Part shown: piece after piece, positions 32,866 through 42,984 of the stretch | Layout: the number at the start of each line of letters is the position of its first letter | Position numbering within the stretch: the first letter of the stretch is position 1 | Source of the DNA: Polytrichum commune | Lineage: Eukaryota; Streptophyta; Polytrichopsida; Polytrichales; Polytrichaceae | DNA length: 48,428 nt | Direction: 5' to 3' | Assembly: GCA_950295325.1 (NCBI GenBank) | Contig: OX485804.1 | Coordinates: 36,024,001 to 36,072,428 of the forward strand | Position numbers and translations under genes: made by a program | The notes under the pieces: generated by a model | Databases searched by the model: none | The model's input: only the letters and a program-made list of their open reading frames with translations | What the model was told of the DNA's origin: nothing

Positions 32866-33380
32866 CATGTATGTTGACTAGTCAACCCCACAGACCACTT
32901 AGCTAAAATTTTGTAAAGTAATAATTAAAAATAAATATTGTCTAATTGACGGGTCGACCGTATTTGATTAAGCCAGTCAACTGTCAAGTCGACCTAGATT
33001 TTTGGATCAGCTGGTTAGAGATATGAAACAAATTATGCCATGTCAGCTCGACTAGTTGATATCACAGTTAAGCTTCCAAAAAAGGTTTTTCAACTTTGAG
33101 AAAATTCAATTTTTTTATAAAAAAAAGTTGACCAGTCAGTCTAACCATTCGACTAGTGTGGTCAACTTGAATTTTCAAGTTGATTGGTCAAATCCATATG
33201 TCGCCTAGTCCGATCGCCCTGAATGTTCAATTAATCGACCGGTAAAACGGCACACTGAATGTTTATATTATATTTTTTTCAAAAATAAAATCTAGTGGTC
33301 GTCACATCTTGTCTTATCAAATTGGATGGGATGGTTAACGACAAAGTCGACCTAGTTGTCTAATTTGATAACCCTACAAA
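32866..33380. repeat. Patch dense in GTTGACTAG/GTCGAC words
   Basis: Words of the type GTTGACTAGTCAAC, GGTCGACC, AAGTCGACC, CTCGACTAG, GTTGACCAGTC, TTCGACTAG and GTCGACCTAG recur in both orientations across 500 bp. Spacing is irregular. The right edge TTTGATAACCCT resembles a hAT-like terminus, but no matching left end was found. It could be a transposon with subterminal motif clusters or a decayed satellite. Confidence 0.4.
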
Positions 33381-34053
33381 GTTCCAGTGTACCTTTGGGT
33401 CTCAATGCTCAATGAAACCCAAAAAGAAGCAATGCCCATCCAAATTGGAGCTTTCAAAGAGTATCAACGCTCTCCCAAGGCTCAATAAACCTTCCAAAAT
33501 GAACTATAACACATTCACAATGGTTAACATCTAGAGTCCACATTTTTCTGGAACTCATATTTCTCTCCATCCCACATAATAGCCTTTTTTTTTTCCTTCT
33601 TTGTTTGTTTTATTTTGTTTTATTAATGTGGAACCACGATATTTGGATTACTAGTAGAAGCCAGCCATTTTGCTCCAAACAATAATGAACCACCTTCAGT
33701 TTTTTCTACATGCTATTTACTACTTCCGCAAGTGACCGTGAGACTCATAATTGTACCCATATTTGGTTTACTATAAACACCGAGGTTGATTACTATTGTT
33801 GCAGTCCACCACTATAGTATTATTACAAGTGTTCCTTCACACCAAGCACTTGGAGTAAATTTTGCATGATCTACACTATTTATGGTGTTTACTGTCACCT
33901 AGACCATTTGCATAGGGCCTTGTCTAGAAGTCTCAAAACATCACATATGTTGATTGCAAATATGATATTGTTCGTGAGCATAAGTGTATTTTTAAGGTAA
34001 AAAATTATTCATTTTATGGCATTTAGCATAGCACATTGGGATGCTTGAGATGA
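33381..34053. other. Unassigned sequence with a possible MITE left end
   Basis: At about 33866 TACACTATTTATGGTGTTTA resembles the left end of the CACTA-ended MITE family, but no right end follows before copy C begins. There are T runs near 33580. No gene. Confidence 0.35.
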
Positions 34054-34055
34054 TA

Positions 34056-34424
34056 CACTAATTATGGTATTCAATGTCCATTGGCATTTATGTCATTATG
34101 GTAACTTTTCGGATGACACTTCTTATCAATAAGTGAATAAATTTTGTCATGGATGATGGACGAGTTCATCCATTGGCCAAACCCCTACCTTCTCTTGTCA
34201 GCAACTTGTGATGAGATATTGTCATGGATGATTGAAATTTGGATGAAAAGTATTTTTGTAAGTGAGAGTAATCGCAACACTGTAAATCTATAATCTCCCA
34301 AAAACAAGAAATGACAAATATTAATGTTGGGTTAACATTTAGTGTTGGTGACACTACACCGCGGTTTATGATTAGTATTGAGCAAGACAACTAGAATCAG
34401 TCACACTAAATATCATATTCAGTG
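34056..34424 (+). mobile_element. TA-flanked CACTA-ended MITE, copy C
   Basis: A 369-bp element with TA on both sides (34054-34055, 34425-34426), in the same orientation as copy A and the copy most similar to it internally (GTGATGAGATATTGTCATGG, AATGTTGGGTTAACATTTAG). The left palindromic terminus is partly decayed (CACTAATTATGG). Confidence 0.85.
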
Positions 34425-34688
34425 TAGTGTTGCATTTTAATATGCAAGGGAAGATGTTATTGAGCATACTAATGGCAAGTGTCATGTGCTGATTGTTAAT
34501 GGGTTTTTGCAAAAAAAAATTGTTTCATTAACTAGTTCGCCACTAGTTACGTCCAAGCCTTGCAAAAGCACTTCCCAAGCTAGTCCTTCATCCCCAAAAT
34601 GCTCCTCCAACGTATAATACCCTAAAACTTTTGTTTAAGGCTTGAACATATAATCTGAACACTTCCTACCAGCTCATTTTTTTGGCCT

Positions 34689-35060
34689 GATCGGCCAACT
34701 TCCGGAGGTCGTTTCCACAAAATAAGCTTGGAGTTGGCATATCTAACCTTCTACCAACCTATGGTAGAGTTTTCAAGTGGTTCTGGCCACTTACATATTT
34801 TCGATCATCTAACATTTTTTCTCAGATTGGCCAACTTCCAAAGGTGGTTTTGCAAACCGAGTCTGGATCTACCCTCTCTAACCTTCTACCAACCTATGGT
34901 AGAGTTTTTTGGTCATTCTGACCACTTTCATATTGCCCACCAACTAGCATTTTCAGGTAGATCGGCCAACTCCCAAAGGTGGTTTTGGCAAACCGAGTCC
35001 GGATCCGATCTCTCTAACATTCTACCAACCTATGGTACAGGTTTCAGGTCAGTCTGACTA
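34689..35060. repeat. Tandem repeat, about 135-bp unit, 2.7 copies
   Basis: Units begin near 34689, 34825 and 34960 with GAT(C/T)GGCCAACT. Each carries CTACCAACCTATGGTA, and the second and third share CAAACCGAGTC(T/C)GGATC. Periods are 136 and 135. A plus frame of 109 codons crosses the array because the period is close to a multiple of 3; no protein family is evident. Confidence 0.9.
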
Positions 35061-36236
35061 CTTGCTCTGGAGGTCCTCCCATGAGCATCACATCCATGCA
35101 TACCCACCCACCCTCTTCACTTCTTAATGCATTCCTAGGTTATACATCATGAGTTGTCCGATGCACACTTTCAGTAACACATTCAACACCTTCATCTTGT
35201 CAACACTAAGGACTATGTTAGCTTACAAGAAGAGCAGTAATAGGAGAATGCCAACAATGACTCTACTCTTTAAATCCTTCTTTCAACACTTTATTGCTTG
35301 TTTTCTAGGAATGTTGTCCGTTTGGAGTGCCACATATTTACATGACGCTAACCGTCTAGATCGAGAACTCACAAGTATACACACCCTCTCTAAGAGTCTA
35401 AGTTATCTTCGCACATATGAACTAAGAGAGCTAAAAGGCTTTGGGACAATCCTTATATACTTCAAAACTTCTACTTACTAGGTGAGTCAACTTGGTAGGT
35501 TGCCACCTTGTCAAAACATTGCAATTAGTTGACGCGTTTTTGCCCTCTGTCCAATTCATGACCAGTTGACACACTAAGGTCATAAAAAACAGTCCACTAG
35601 TAAAAGATTCATAATGCCATTTTAAGAACTTTGGACCTACAAGTCATTTTCTGACCAACTAACATCAAATACTTACTAAATAGATTGTTCAGTAATAAAA
35701 TTGTCAAAAACCAACTAGTGGACGTTCTAACAACTAATTGCATTAGGAACATATTTGACATCAAATAGTAAACTGTCATTTTTTGCCCTTTCAATGTGCA
35801 CTATGCTTTAAGAACACATTTTGTACCTTAGAATTGATATTTTAGTATGCAAGAGAAAAGTAGTTCTTGAGCATACTAATGTCAAGTGCCCTTTGTCTAA
35901 ACTTAATCGACTTGTAGGCCATTTTGTAATATAAGAATACAACTCACAACAATATTGAACATACAAGCAAGCCAAGATATTAATAAGCGCACTTGATCAC
36001 CAAGTGTCATGAGGTGAAACTAATGAGGACAAAATACATATGCAAGTAAATAAATCGTGGCATGGTTCATTAGTTCATCATAGTTAATTTGAGGTTCAAT
36101 TTACGCTCTCACTCTCATGTCCATTAATCATTTAAATAATCAATTCATTTCTTATAACTCAAGACTATTGGCTAATGTCCATTCCTATCAGGCTATGGTC
36201 TTTCTTATCTCTACAATCTGGAATCTCAAGACAACA
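35061..36236. other. Unassigned sequence with a distant direct repeat
   Basis: About 35838-35900 (TATTTTAGTATGCAAGAGAA ... GAGCATACTAATGTCAAGTG) repeats 34432-34492 (ATTTTAATATGCAAGGGAA ... GAGCATACTAATGGCAAGTG), 1.4 kb apart. A plus frame of 110 codons at 35149-35481 has no recognised domain. GTCCACTAGT (35590) and ACTAGTGGAC (35716) form an inverted pair. Confidence 0.4.
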
Positions 36237-36740
36237 CAATAATCTCCAGCTTAAGTACGCACTTTGAACCGGAGCCATTGGTGTGCACTTAGTTGGTAGG
36301 TGCATACTTTACTCATATCACTTTCTAGACCCTCTGATTCGATGTATCGCAATGGGAAACATATGAAACCTTAGGCAACTTACTTGACCGAAATCCAACT
36401 TATCGAGACATTTGTTGAATTTGAAAGTGCCACTGACTTCAAAGGCTTTGAAGCTCTACACAACACCGTCCTCGACATCGACGACCAGTTGCTTTGTTCC
36501 GGTGTTCAAACAGAAGTTGGACACGTGTATGATGAATTGTGACGTTCGTTTGAGACGTTTCAACAAAACATTAAGAAACTGACATTGAATGTCAAGCATA
36601 AAAAATTCATGCATTCATGGCAAAGGATTTTGCATGACATGTTCAAACAATAAAGTATGAACCTTGATTTTTTTCGAAAAATTGCGCACTTAACCGGGAT
36701 GTGTACTTAAAGGGGTGCGTATTTAAGCGGGAGATTACTG
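36237..36740 (+). mobile_element. Pogo-like (Tc1/mariner) remnant
   Basis: The left end CAATAATCTCCAGCTTAAGT and the inverse of the right end, CAGTAATCTCCCGCTTAAAT, match for about 26 bp with few differences. A second TTAAGTAC..GCAC repeat lies just inside. The right side is followed by TA (36741-36742); the left flank is CA, so that target copy has decayed or the end is slightly eroded. Only 504 bp remain, including a short transposase-like tail. The CAGT terminus and TA target fit pogo/Tigger-type elements. Confidence 0.8.
36384..36542 (+). pseudogene. Possible C-terminal end of a pogo-type transposase
   Basis: An open frame ends at a TGA at 36540-36542. Its last part reads FVEFESATDFKGFEAL then HNTVLDIDDQLLCSGVQTEV and ends VYDEL. 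An acidic ...DIDD...G-x-x-T-x-x-x... tail resembles the C-terminal region of CENP-B/Tigger-like transposases, which have an acidic 'D-x-D ... G-x-x-T-D' segment near their end. The DDE catalytic core is absent. Position inside pogo-like termini supports the reading; the domain match is from memory and weak. Confidence 0.45.
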
Positions 36741-37539
36741 TAGCCTATCCATACTTATGAAATTGAACTTTTGTAGATCATATCAAGTCATGTTTACATT
36801 TGGATCCTATTTAGGTTTAACCAAAACAAGAAACAACACCACAACTATACTATATATCATAATGTAAATTATTCACTTATGTTGATAAATAATATCATAT
36901 TGGCAATCAACAGACGTGACATTTTGACACCTCTAGTTTGGGCCCTTCGCAAATAGTGCATGTGACACTAAATTGTATAAGCGGTGTAGTACATAAATGT
37001 CTTTCAAAGTAAGTTTTGGGCTATGTGGGTCGGTTGAGATGGAGACTTGGAGTCTTGATTTCAAGAGACTATTCCAGACTCCAATTGACTCCACTCCCAA
37101 ATGGTGGTCTATAGTTTTGTGGCTATATTATCTATTATTAAATGTGTAATAATGCCACATTGACTAAGCCTAGGGTCATGGCTCCCTTTCTATATGAGTA
37201 AGGGCCTACTTAGGCTACCTAGTTGGCATCGGCATAATCTGCCTCGAATCTCAGCCCTACCCACACATTGCTTAGAAATTTGTATATAGGCTAAGAGAAA
37301 ATTTTCCCACATGTTGGTTTAGTGTGGCAAAGTGGACAATACTCAAGCTAAATGTGGTTCATTTTGTATGAGAGCCTCAATATAAAAGGGGCATGATGCT
37401 CAAAAATTTCATGGGCCCGCGGTGTAAGAGCTTACTGCTGAGTAATGTTATGTGTAATGAACATTTTTAACTCCACAAACAATTTGGTTGTTTTATCAAA
37501 TCGGGAGAGGCCTCTTCTAGCTAGCAATTATTTTCATAG

Positions 37540-37788
37540 AGATTGGCATTTCAAAACTCAAAATCAAAGTTGAGATGCAGAAAATTCGCAAGATGCTAAA
37601 GTGAAGATTCTCTTACTTTTTAAGTGATCACATAAATCTTGTCAATCCTTTCAACTATTGAACCTAAAATGTTGTCAGCCTATAATCCAAGGACATAACC
37701 CAATCTCAACGTGAAACTGTTCTTGACTACAAGTCTTGTAATTATTATTTAAATGTAGGTGTCAGATAAAAAAGAAGTGACCACATAA
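37540..37788 (+). repeat. Dispersed repeat family C, interrupted copy
   Basis: Matches 24585-24905 (AAAGTTGAGATGCAGAAAAT, AGTGAAGATTCTC, AGTGATCACATAAATC, TTGAACCTAAAATGTTGTC, CTACAAGTCTTG). It runs to CCACATAA, where a PIF-like element is inserted, and resumes at TAAGACC (38344) as in other copies (CACATAAGACCC). Confidence 0.7.
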
Positions 37789-38343
37789 GGAACACTTCAC
37801 ACTATGGCCGAAGGTCGAGAGGTTGTCGATTTCCACCAATCATATTGCAAGAAATCAAGATTTTAGCCTCTCGACCCTTCACACTAAGGCCAAAGTCCAA
37901 AGGCTGTCGCAATTTAAAATGACTACTTTTTGAAGAAGGTGACGGACTCTCGAAGGAAATTTGGGTCGGACGGGAATGGAAACCCAAACTATGGTTGAGA
38001 GGTCATCGAATTTTTTCATTAAAAAATCAATCATTGACAAGATCTTGGCCGTTAGATTGAAGGAATTGTTTTGGGCAAGGAATAAAGTGAGATGCTCCTT
38101 TGGGTTTGGACTCAGGGCTTGGCCTTTGGAGGCTTCACACTATGGCCGTCCAAGTTGAGAGGCTGTGGGAGTTCATGGCCAAAGGTTTGGACTTTGGGCT
38201 TGACCTTTGGAAGCTTCACACTATGCCTGGCCAAAGGCTCTAATTACTATATGTTATTGATTATTTTCAGCCCATTTTCAACAAAGTTCGGCCACTCAAT
38301 CCCACAACCTCTCGACTTCGACGGCCATAATGTGAAGCGGCCC
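37789..38343. mobile_element. PIF/Harbinger-like element inserted in family C
   Basis: A 555-bp element with TAA at 37786-37788 and 38344-38346. The left end GGAACACTTCACACTATGG and the inverse of the right end, GGGCCGCTTCACATTATGG, begin inverted repeats of about 42 bp that continue through GTCGAGAGGTTGT. The terminal motif CTTCACACTATGGCC is repeated internally near 37876, 38133 and 38215, together with GGCCTTTGGA/GACCTTTGGA words. No transposase. Flanking family C sequence is exactly continuous if the element and one TAA are removed. Confidence 0.88.
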
Positions 38344-38624
38344 TAAGACCCTAAGTTCACAATCCAACGGCAAACATAAGTAGTATTTTAATATCCATCG
38401 TTGTAGGCCCCTTCATGAAAGCATATTCAAGGCATTAGGGCAACTAGGTTAACGACAAGCCAAATGGTAAAACAGTAGACTTGGTTGCAGGGTCACATCC
38501 CCTTGTCAAAATGGGACCTAAACTAGGTGAGAGGATATTGACCAAACAGAGCTAATTATGGACAATTATTGTGGAACTGTGCAATGGTGATACTAGATTA
38601 AAAAATGTGAATCTGGCCATGTGC

Positions 38625-38962
38625 TAGGTCACATCTTCATTCGGCTGGGCCCTGCCCCTCCCACGCCTCTTTCACTGCTAGGTCTTCCTGCCCACACCTA
38701 CGTGGGAATTCTTCCTTGTTGGGAATCAATGTGACAATACCCAGTCAAAATTACAAATATTCAAGCTGATATCACTTTCATTATTCCCAAGTTAATTGAT
38801 GGAGCTCCTTCACATGCCAGTGGAGCTTATTGGCTTAAGTGACCGGATATTGTCACATTGGTTCCCAACGTGGAAGGGTTCCCACGCAGGTGTGGGCAGG
38901 AAGACCATGCAGTGAAGGAGGTGTGGGAGGGGCATGGCCCAACCGAATGAAGATGTGGTCTA
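38625..38962. repeat. Large inverted repeat with 115-bp arms
   Basis: Left arm 38625-38739 and right arm 38848-38962 are inverse copies at roughly 85% identity by eye, separated by 108 bp. Shared words include CACATCTTCATTCGG, GCCCCTCCCAC, GTCTTCCTGCCCACACCT, CGTGGGAA and CAATGTGACAATA. The arms are more GC-rich than the surroundings. Weaker symmetry extends beyond both sides. The ends of a larger element were not identified. A transcript would form a very long stem. Confidence 0.93.
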
Positions 38963-39159
38963 GCCTGGGGCGTGAATCCGACCCAAAAGAAATTCTTCAA
39001 GAATGATTGCATTTAATCAACCTTGGTTTTGTTCCCGAGCTCATAGAACCAGTTGACACAGCTGAGTAATGTCATCGGAAGAAAACCTTAAAAAAATTAA
39101 ATAATAAATTAAATTAAAACAAGGGAAAGAAGATGAAGACACAGTAGAATAACTTTGAC

Positions 39160-39577
39160 CACTATCCTAAACATTGTACTTAAGTGCCATATGGAAGTTT
39201 ATTTCACTGTAAAAACCCTTCTAATGACACTTCTTATGAACAAGTTTACAAGTATAATTGTGATGGACGATCTGAAACTTGGATGCAATCCATGTCAATT
39301 ATCGAAACAAAATTTTGGTATTTCTTTGCGTCCTAAAAATTCAGTAACGACCTATTGTCATGGTTGACTGAAACTCGGATGTAAAGCCACTCAACAAGTG
39401 AGTATAATCGCAACATTGTAAATCCATAATGCCCAACTTGTTTTCATTACAAGGAACGACGATTCATGTTAGCTTTACATTTTAGTGTTGGTGACACCAC
39501 GTGGAGGGTTTCATCGCAACTAATAGTGAGCAAGACAAATAGACCTTGGTGACACTAAACACAACGTGTACATAGTG
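39160..39577 (+). mobile_element. TA-flanked CACTA-ended MITE, copy D (diverged)
   Basis: The right end TAGTG is followed by TA (39578-39579); the left end CACTATCCTAAACATTG has lost its TA and its palindrome. The interior matches other copies (TGACACTTCTTATGAACAAG, ATTGTAAATCCATAATGCCC, TTTTAGTGTTGGTGACACC). At 418 bp it is longer than copies A and C because of an internal duplication around ATTGTCATGG..GAAACT. Confidence 0.75.
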
Positions 39578-39579
39578 TA

Positions 39580-40550
39580 ATAAAGGGCTCAGAGTGACGA
39601 TGATAAAATTGGAGCTTGGCTACGGTAGTAGTTGACAAGGGAGGAAAGAATGGGAATGGGGGGACACAGAAAGTGAAGGGTAGCCATCATCCAGTTTACA
39701 CTCTCAATGGTGACCGCCCACCTACTTAGGCCATGACTCACCATCACTAGGTAGCCGTGTGCCTATTCTTCCATTCAAACCCTAAGTTGCGATGATCGAT
39801 CGATCAATTGTCAAGGGCTACTATATGTATTCCATCTTTACTACTTAAGGTCCGGTTTAGACTATGGTGAAGACGTGCACCGGTCAGGAATTTCAGGGGA
39901 ATGGAGTAATATGATTGGTTACAAAATGGGTTCTTCACCAGCTGGGTTTTATACACTACGGTCAAGACTTCTCTAGTGGAGAACTTTGAGCGTGGATGAA
40001 AAAAATGACATGTTTGCCAGCATGGTAACCTTTTTTTTTTGTTAAGAGAGACTCTGGAGGTCAAGTTTTCTGCGCAATCTTTAACCCTCAAACAAGAAAC
40101 TTGGCCTCCATAGAACTCCAACTTGAGGCATTTTTTTCTTTAAGCAAAAAAATCTATCTTGTTTGCTATACCAACCGTAGTCTCAAATCACCTTGTCTTG
40201 GGTTGAAACTCTTGACCGACCAATGCACTTCTTCACTGTAGTCTACACCGGCCCTTAATAGTGTTTGAGTGTAGTTTCCACATGGGTTTAAGTGGGTCTA
40301 CACTACAAGCCTATGAATCATGGGCAAATATCCTTATGTCACGGGAAAATTGACCTACGTCATTGGAAATTTGCAAATCTACCACGTAGATAGATTTGTA
40401 TGCTTTTCTAACCAACACAAGATGATCACCTAGGATTCATATGTTGGTAGTGTTACTTAGCATGTGACAAAAATTGAGAAGAAATTAGTTATTTTTTGTT
40501 GGAATGAAAATTCTCTACAATGGAATCAAACTCTACTAAATATAGAAGAT
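39580..40550. other. Unassigned sequence
   Basis: A minus frame of 105 codons (39804-40121) has no recognised domain. No termini or RNA genes are visible. Confidence 0.3.
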
Positions 40551-40558
40551 CAGTGTAT

Positions 40559-40827
40559 CTCGGGGGGTTCACTCCCTCTTATATTTTGCATACACGTGCG
40601 TTCGGGACCTATTTATTGGGGGGCTATTTACCTTGCAGAAAAGATTATAAGGTATGGTATTTTTCAAAAGAAAGGTGTGATGGTATTTTACATGTAATCC
40701 TTTTTCACTATTTCAAAACCCCCTATATTATATGTAAGTTTTTTACAAAATTTATCTACAATGAATATACTAGACCCTATTTTTTATCGCACGTTGTTCT
40801 ATGATTTTCGCCAGTGAACCCCCCGAG
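40559..40827. mobile_element. 269-bp hAT-type MITE with exact target duplication
   Basis: Perfect 15-bp terminal inverted repeats CTCGGGGGGTTCACT and AGTGAACCCCCCGAG, flanked by an exact 8-bp repeat CAGTGTAT (40551-40558, 40828-40835). Its outer blocks are shared with the 740-bp element at 17446-18185. No protein frame belongs to it; frames crossing it are accidental. Confidence 0.93.
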
Positions 40828-40929
40828 CAGTGTATAAACCACAAATGAGTTGTTAGATTATGCTTAAAAAGGAAAACGAGACAATGTTTTGCCATTGCAT
40901 GGGTTAGTATGATGCAACCTCTAAGGCCC

Positions 40930-41450
40930 CCTTTACACTAGAAAGGTTAAAAACGGAGGACCCTTCATTGGAAACCTAAATGTTGTGTCTGGGTTACTAT
41001 GAAATAAATTATCTTGTATACAAGAAATTTATAAAGAAAAAGAAATGTCTACTACATACCAATGGTAGGCTAGAAAACGGACTTGTGTATTTATACTCCA
41101 CTTTTCAATCTAGTTTGATAAATGCCTCCACTACACAAAATGTAACTCATGAAACAAATGGGCGTTCATTACACATACAAGTCGCTAGGGACTAATACCA
41201 TATGATAACAATGATGAAAATTAATATTGGATAAGACAAGCACATCTATTATCATTTTTTTCCTTAGACCTTAGGGCTCTCTATTGTACATCCACCTGTA
41301 CTTCAAAATTCTTAATAGCATTATTAATTGTACACAATGAAGAAATACAATGCTTCTCCCTTATGTACACTACGCAAGCTAATGCCTCAAATTATACCCC
41401 TTTGTACACTCACATGTGCCGCACATGGACTCTACCCAATAGGTACATCT
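40930..41450 (+). repeat. Dispersed repeat family B, copy 3
   Basis: Same orientation as 9640-10360, sharing TTCATTGGAAACCTAAATG, CTTGTATACAAGAAATTTAT, AATGGTAGGCTAGAAAA, TGTACATCCACCTGTACTT and a CTAATGCCTCAAA..ATACCCCTT block near the right end. Shorter than copy 1 through an internal deletion. Confidence 0.65.
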
Positions 41451-41869
41451 CATATGGCATCAAATAGCTATCCTTCCCTATACATGTGAGGTTAATGTGT
41501 ATGTGGGTGAAGGGGACAATATGTGAGAATATTGGAGGACCTAGGTTGGGACGATGGTTGTCTAAAGGAGCTAATTATTACGAAATCATGTATTTACGCG
41601 GTGTTGAAACGCCAAACGAGGATGTGGTAAAGGAACCCTTGGTCTACCGATTAAACAACTTCTTGAACGGTTCCTTAATTTGTTGGTTGTGGGTAGCGTT
41701 TGTTGTTTAGGGATGTGGTTGGTGCATATAGAAGAAGAGAAAGCATGGCTTCTCTCTAACTTCTTGTACTACTACATCTCATAAGACATATACTCTAGGG
41801 CTGTAGAGCCTAATGGCAATATTGTTGAGTGGAAATTTCACATGTGCTTTGATGCAATGGTTGGCTTAT

Positions 41870-42090
41870 GGACTAGTAGACAACCATCGAAAGGAGAGTG
41901 AATGACGAGCCATGGAAGCGGTGAGCCATCCACCTACTCGAGATGATTATCAGTCATAACCAATGAACTCATGGAGTCCCAAATTTGAGAATCGTGAATT
42001 GAACAGTACGTCCATGGATAACAAGTTCTAATAACCCTTCTACTTTTGGATGAGTGATTGGTTGTGATCATCTGTTTGGGAGGTAGACTT
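41870..42090. repeat. Segment similar to 1380-1600
   Basis: Shares AGGAGAGTG.ATGACGAGC, AACTCATGGA, GAATCGTGAA/GAATTGTGAA, a CTTTTGGATGAGTGATTGG block (CTCTTGGATGAGCAATGATCGG near 1572) and TTGTGATCATCTG against TATGTGTGGATTTG. Just upstream a plus frame of 74 codons (41486-41710) has no recognised domain. Confidence 0.5.
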
Positions 42091-42379
42091 ACATTAAGAG
42101 TTAACATAGGTGAAGGTCATAGAATGACTCAACATAGGTTTCATCACCATTTCCCCACAAACACATGGTTGTGGGATGCTTATTGATCAAGTGTTTAGAC
42201 GACGAGTGTCACCAACTTGTATTCTTTCCCTATGATACTGTACAGATTCCTTCAGTGGTACAGCTCATGAGCTTTACTCTTAAGACTACAAGGTCTAATG
42301 GCAGTTATTCCTGAGTGACAATTTGCCACGTACTCTGATGCGATGGCACTTATGATCATTGGCGCTGGGATCGAGGTAC

Positions 42380-42900
42380 TGACTTTGCACCAACAGTAGC
42401 TACCTGCAGCGGATTCAAGGTGTATCATATCAACAACGTACCAACGAGATTCAGAGAAGAATTTACAAGTAAGTGTGTAGATAGAGAAATAAATGTCAAA
42501 TCCATGTTGTCAAAGGGGAGGAGTGGCCACCACCACCACCACCTCCACCACCACCTCCTCCTCCTCCTCCTTCTTCATCAAGAGTCCTTCTCTCTCCTCT
42601 CCTCCTCCCTCGATCAAGTGGAGGCAAAATCGGCGCTACCCAACTGACTGCATCATCACAATCATCATGGTCACTAATTCCTTCGAGTGCAAAGCCCGAA
42701 ACCAGCGTGAAATCCGACGGTGGTGGTACTCCGATTGAGAGAGGCATCGAGGGTCAACCAATCTCGGCCGTCCGTGCAGCCAGAGAGATGCAACACAATT
42801 CTGTTGTGACTCGCGCCCCCGTTATGAAGCTGTGGGGGCTCGTACACTAAGGGAAAGGGGGGGGTGTCTTTCAACGCGCTTACTACTCACGAATCCGAGG
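42380..42900. other. Gene-edge-like patch with CCA/CCT repeats
   Basis: GC content rises. A CCACCACCACC to CCTCCTCCTCC run lies at about 42530-42570. Pyrimidine-rich TCTCTCCTCTCCTCC follows, then CGGCCGTCCGTGC near 42766. Frames of about 75-83 codons exist on both strands but mostly encode the repeat. This looks like the leader or first-exon zone of a gene, but neither strand nor product can be decided, and neighbouring sequence shows no clear coding exon. Confidence 0.25.
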
Positions 42901-42984
42901 GAGCGTTGTAATAGCAGCTTGTAATAGTACTGGTGGTGTCTAGTACACACACCTGTGGCAGTCAACACTTTACACGCCCATGCT

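Noticed and set aside
38455-38515. tRNA-like stretch GGTAAAACAG..TTGCAGGGTCACATCCC
   Set aside because: The B-box resemblance is poor and no A-box consensus or cloverleaf is visible; kept only as a note.
42496-42747. Minus frame with a run of glycines
   Set aside because: It is the reverse of the CCA/CCT microsatellite; no other protein feature.
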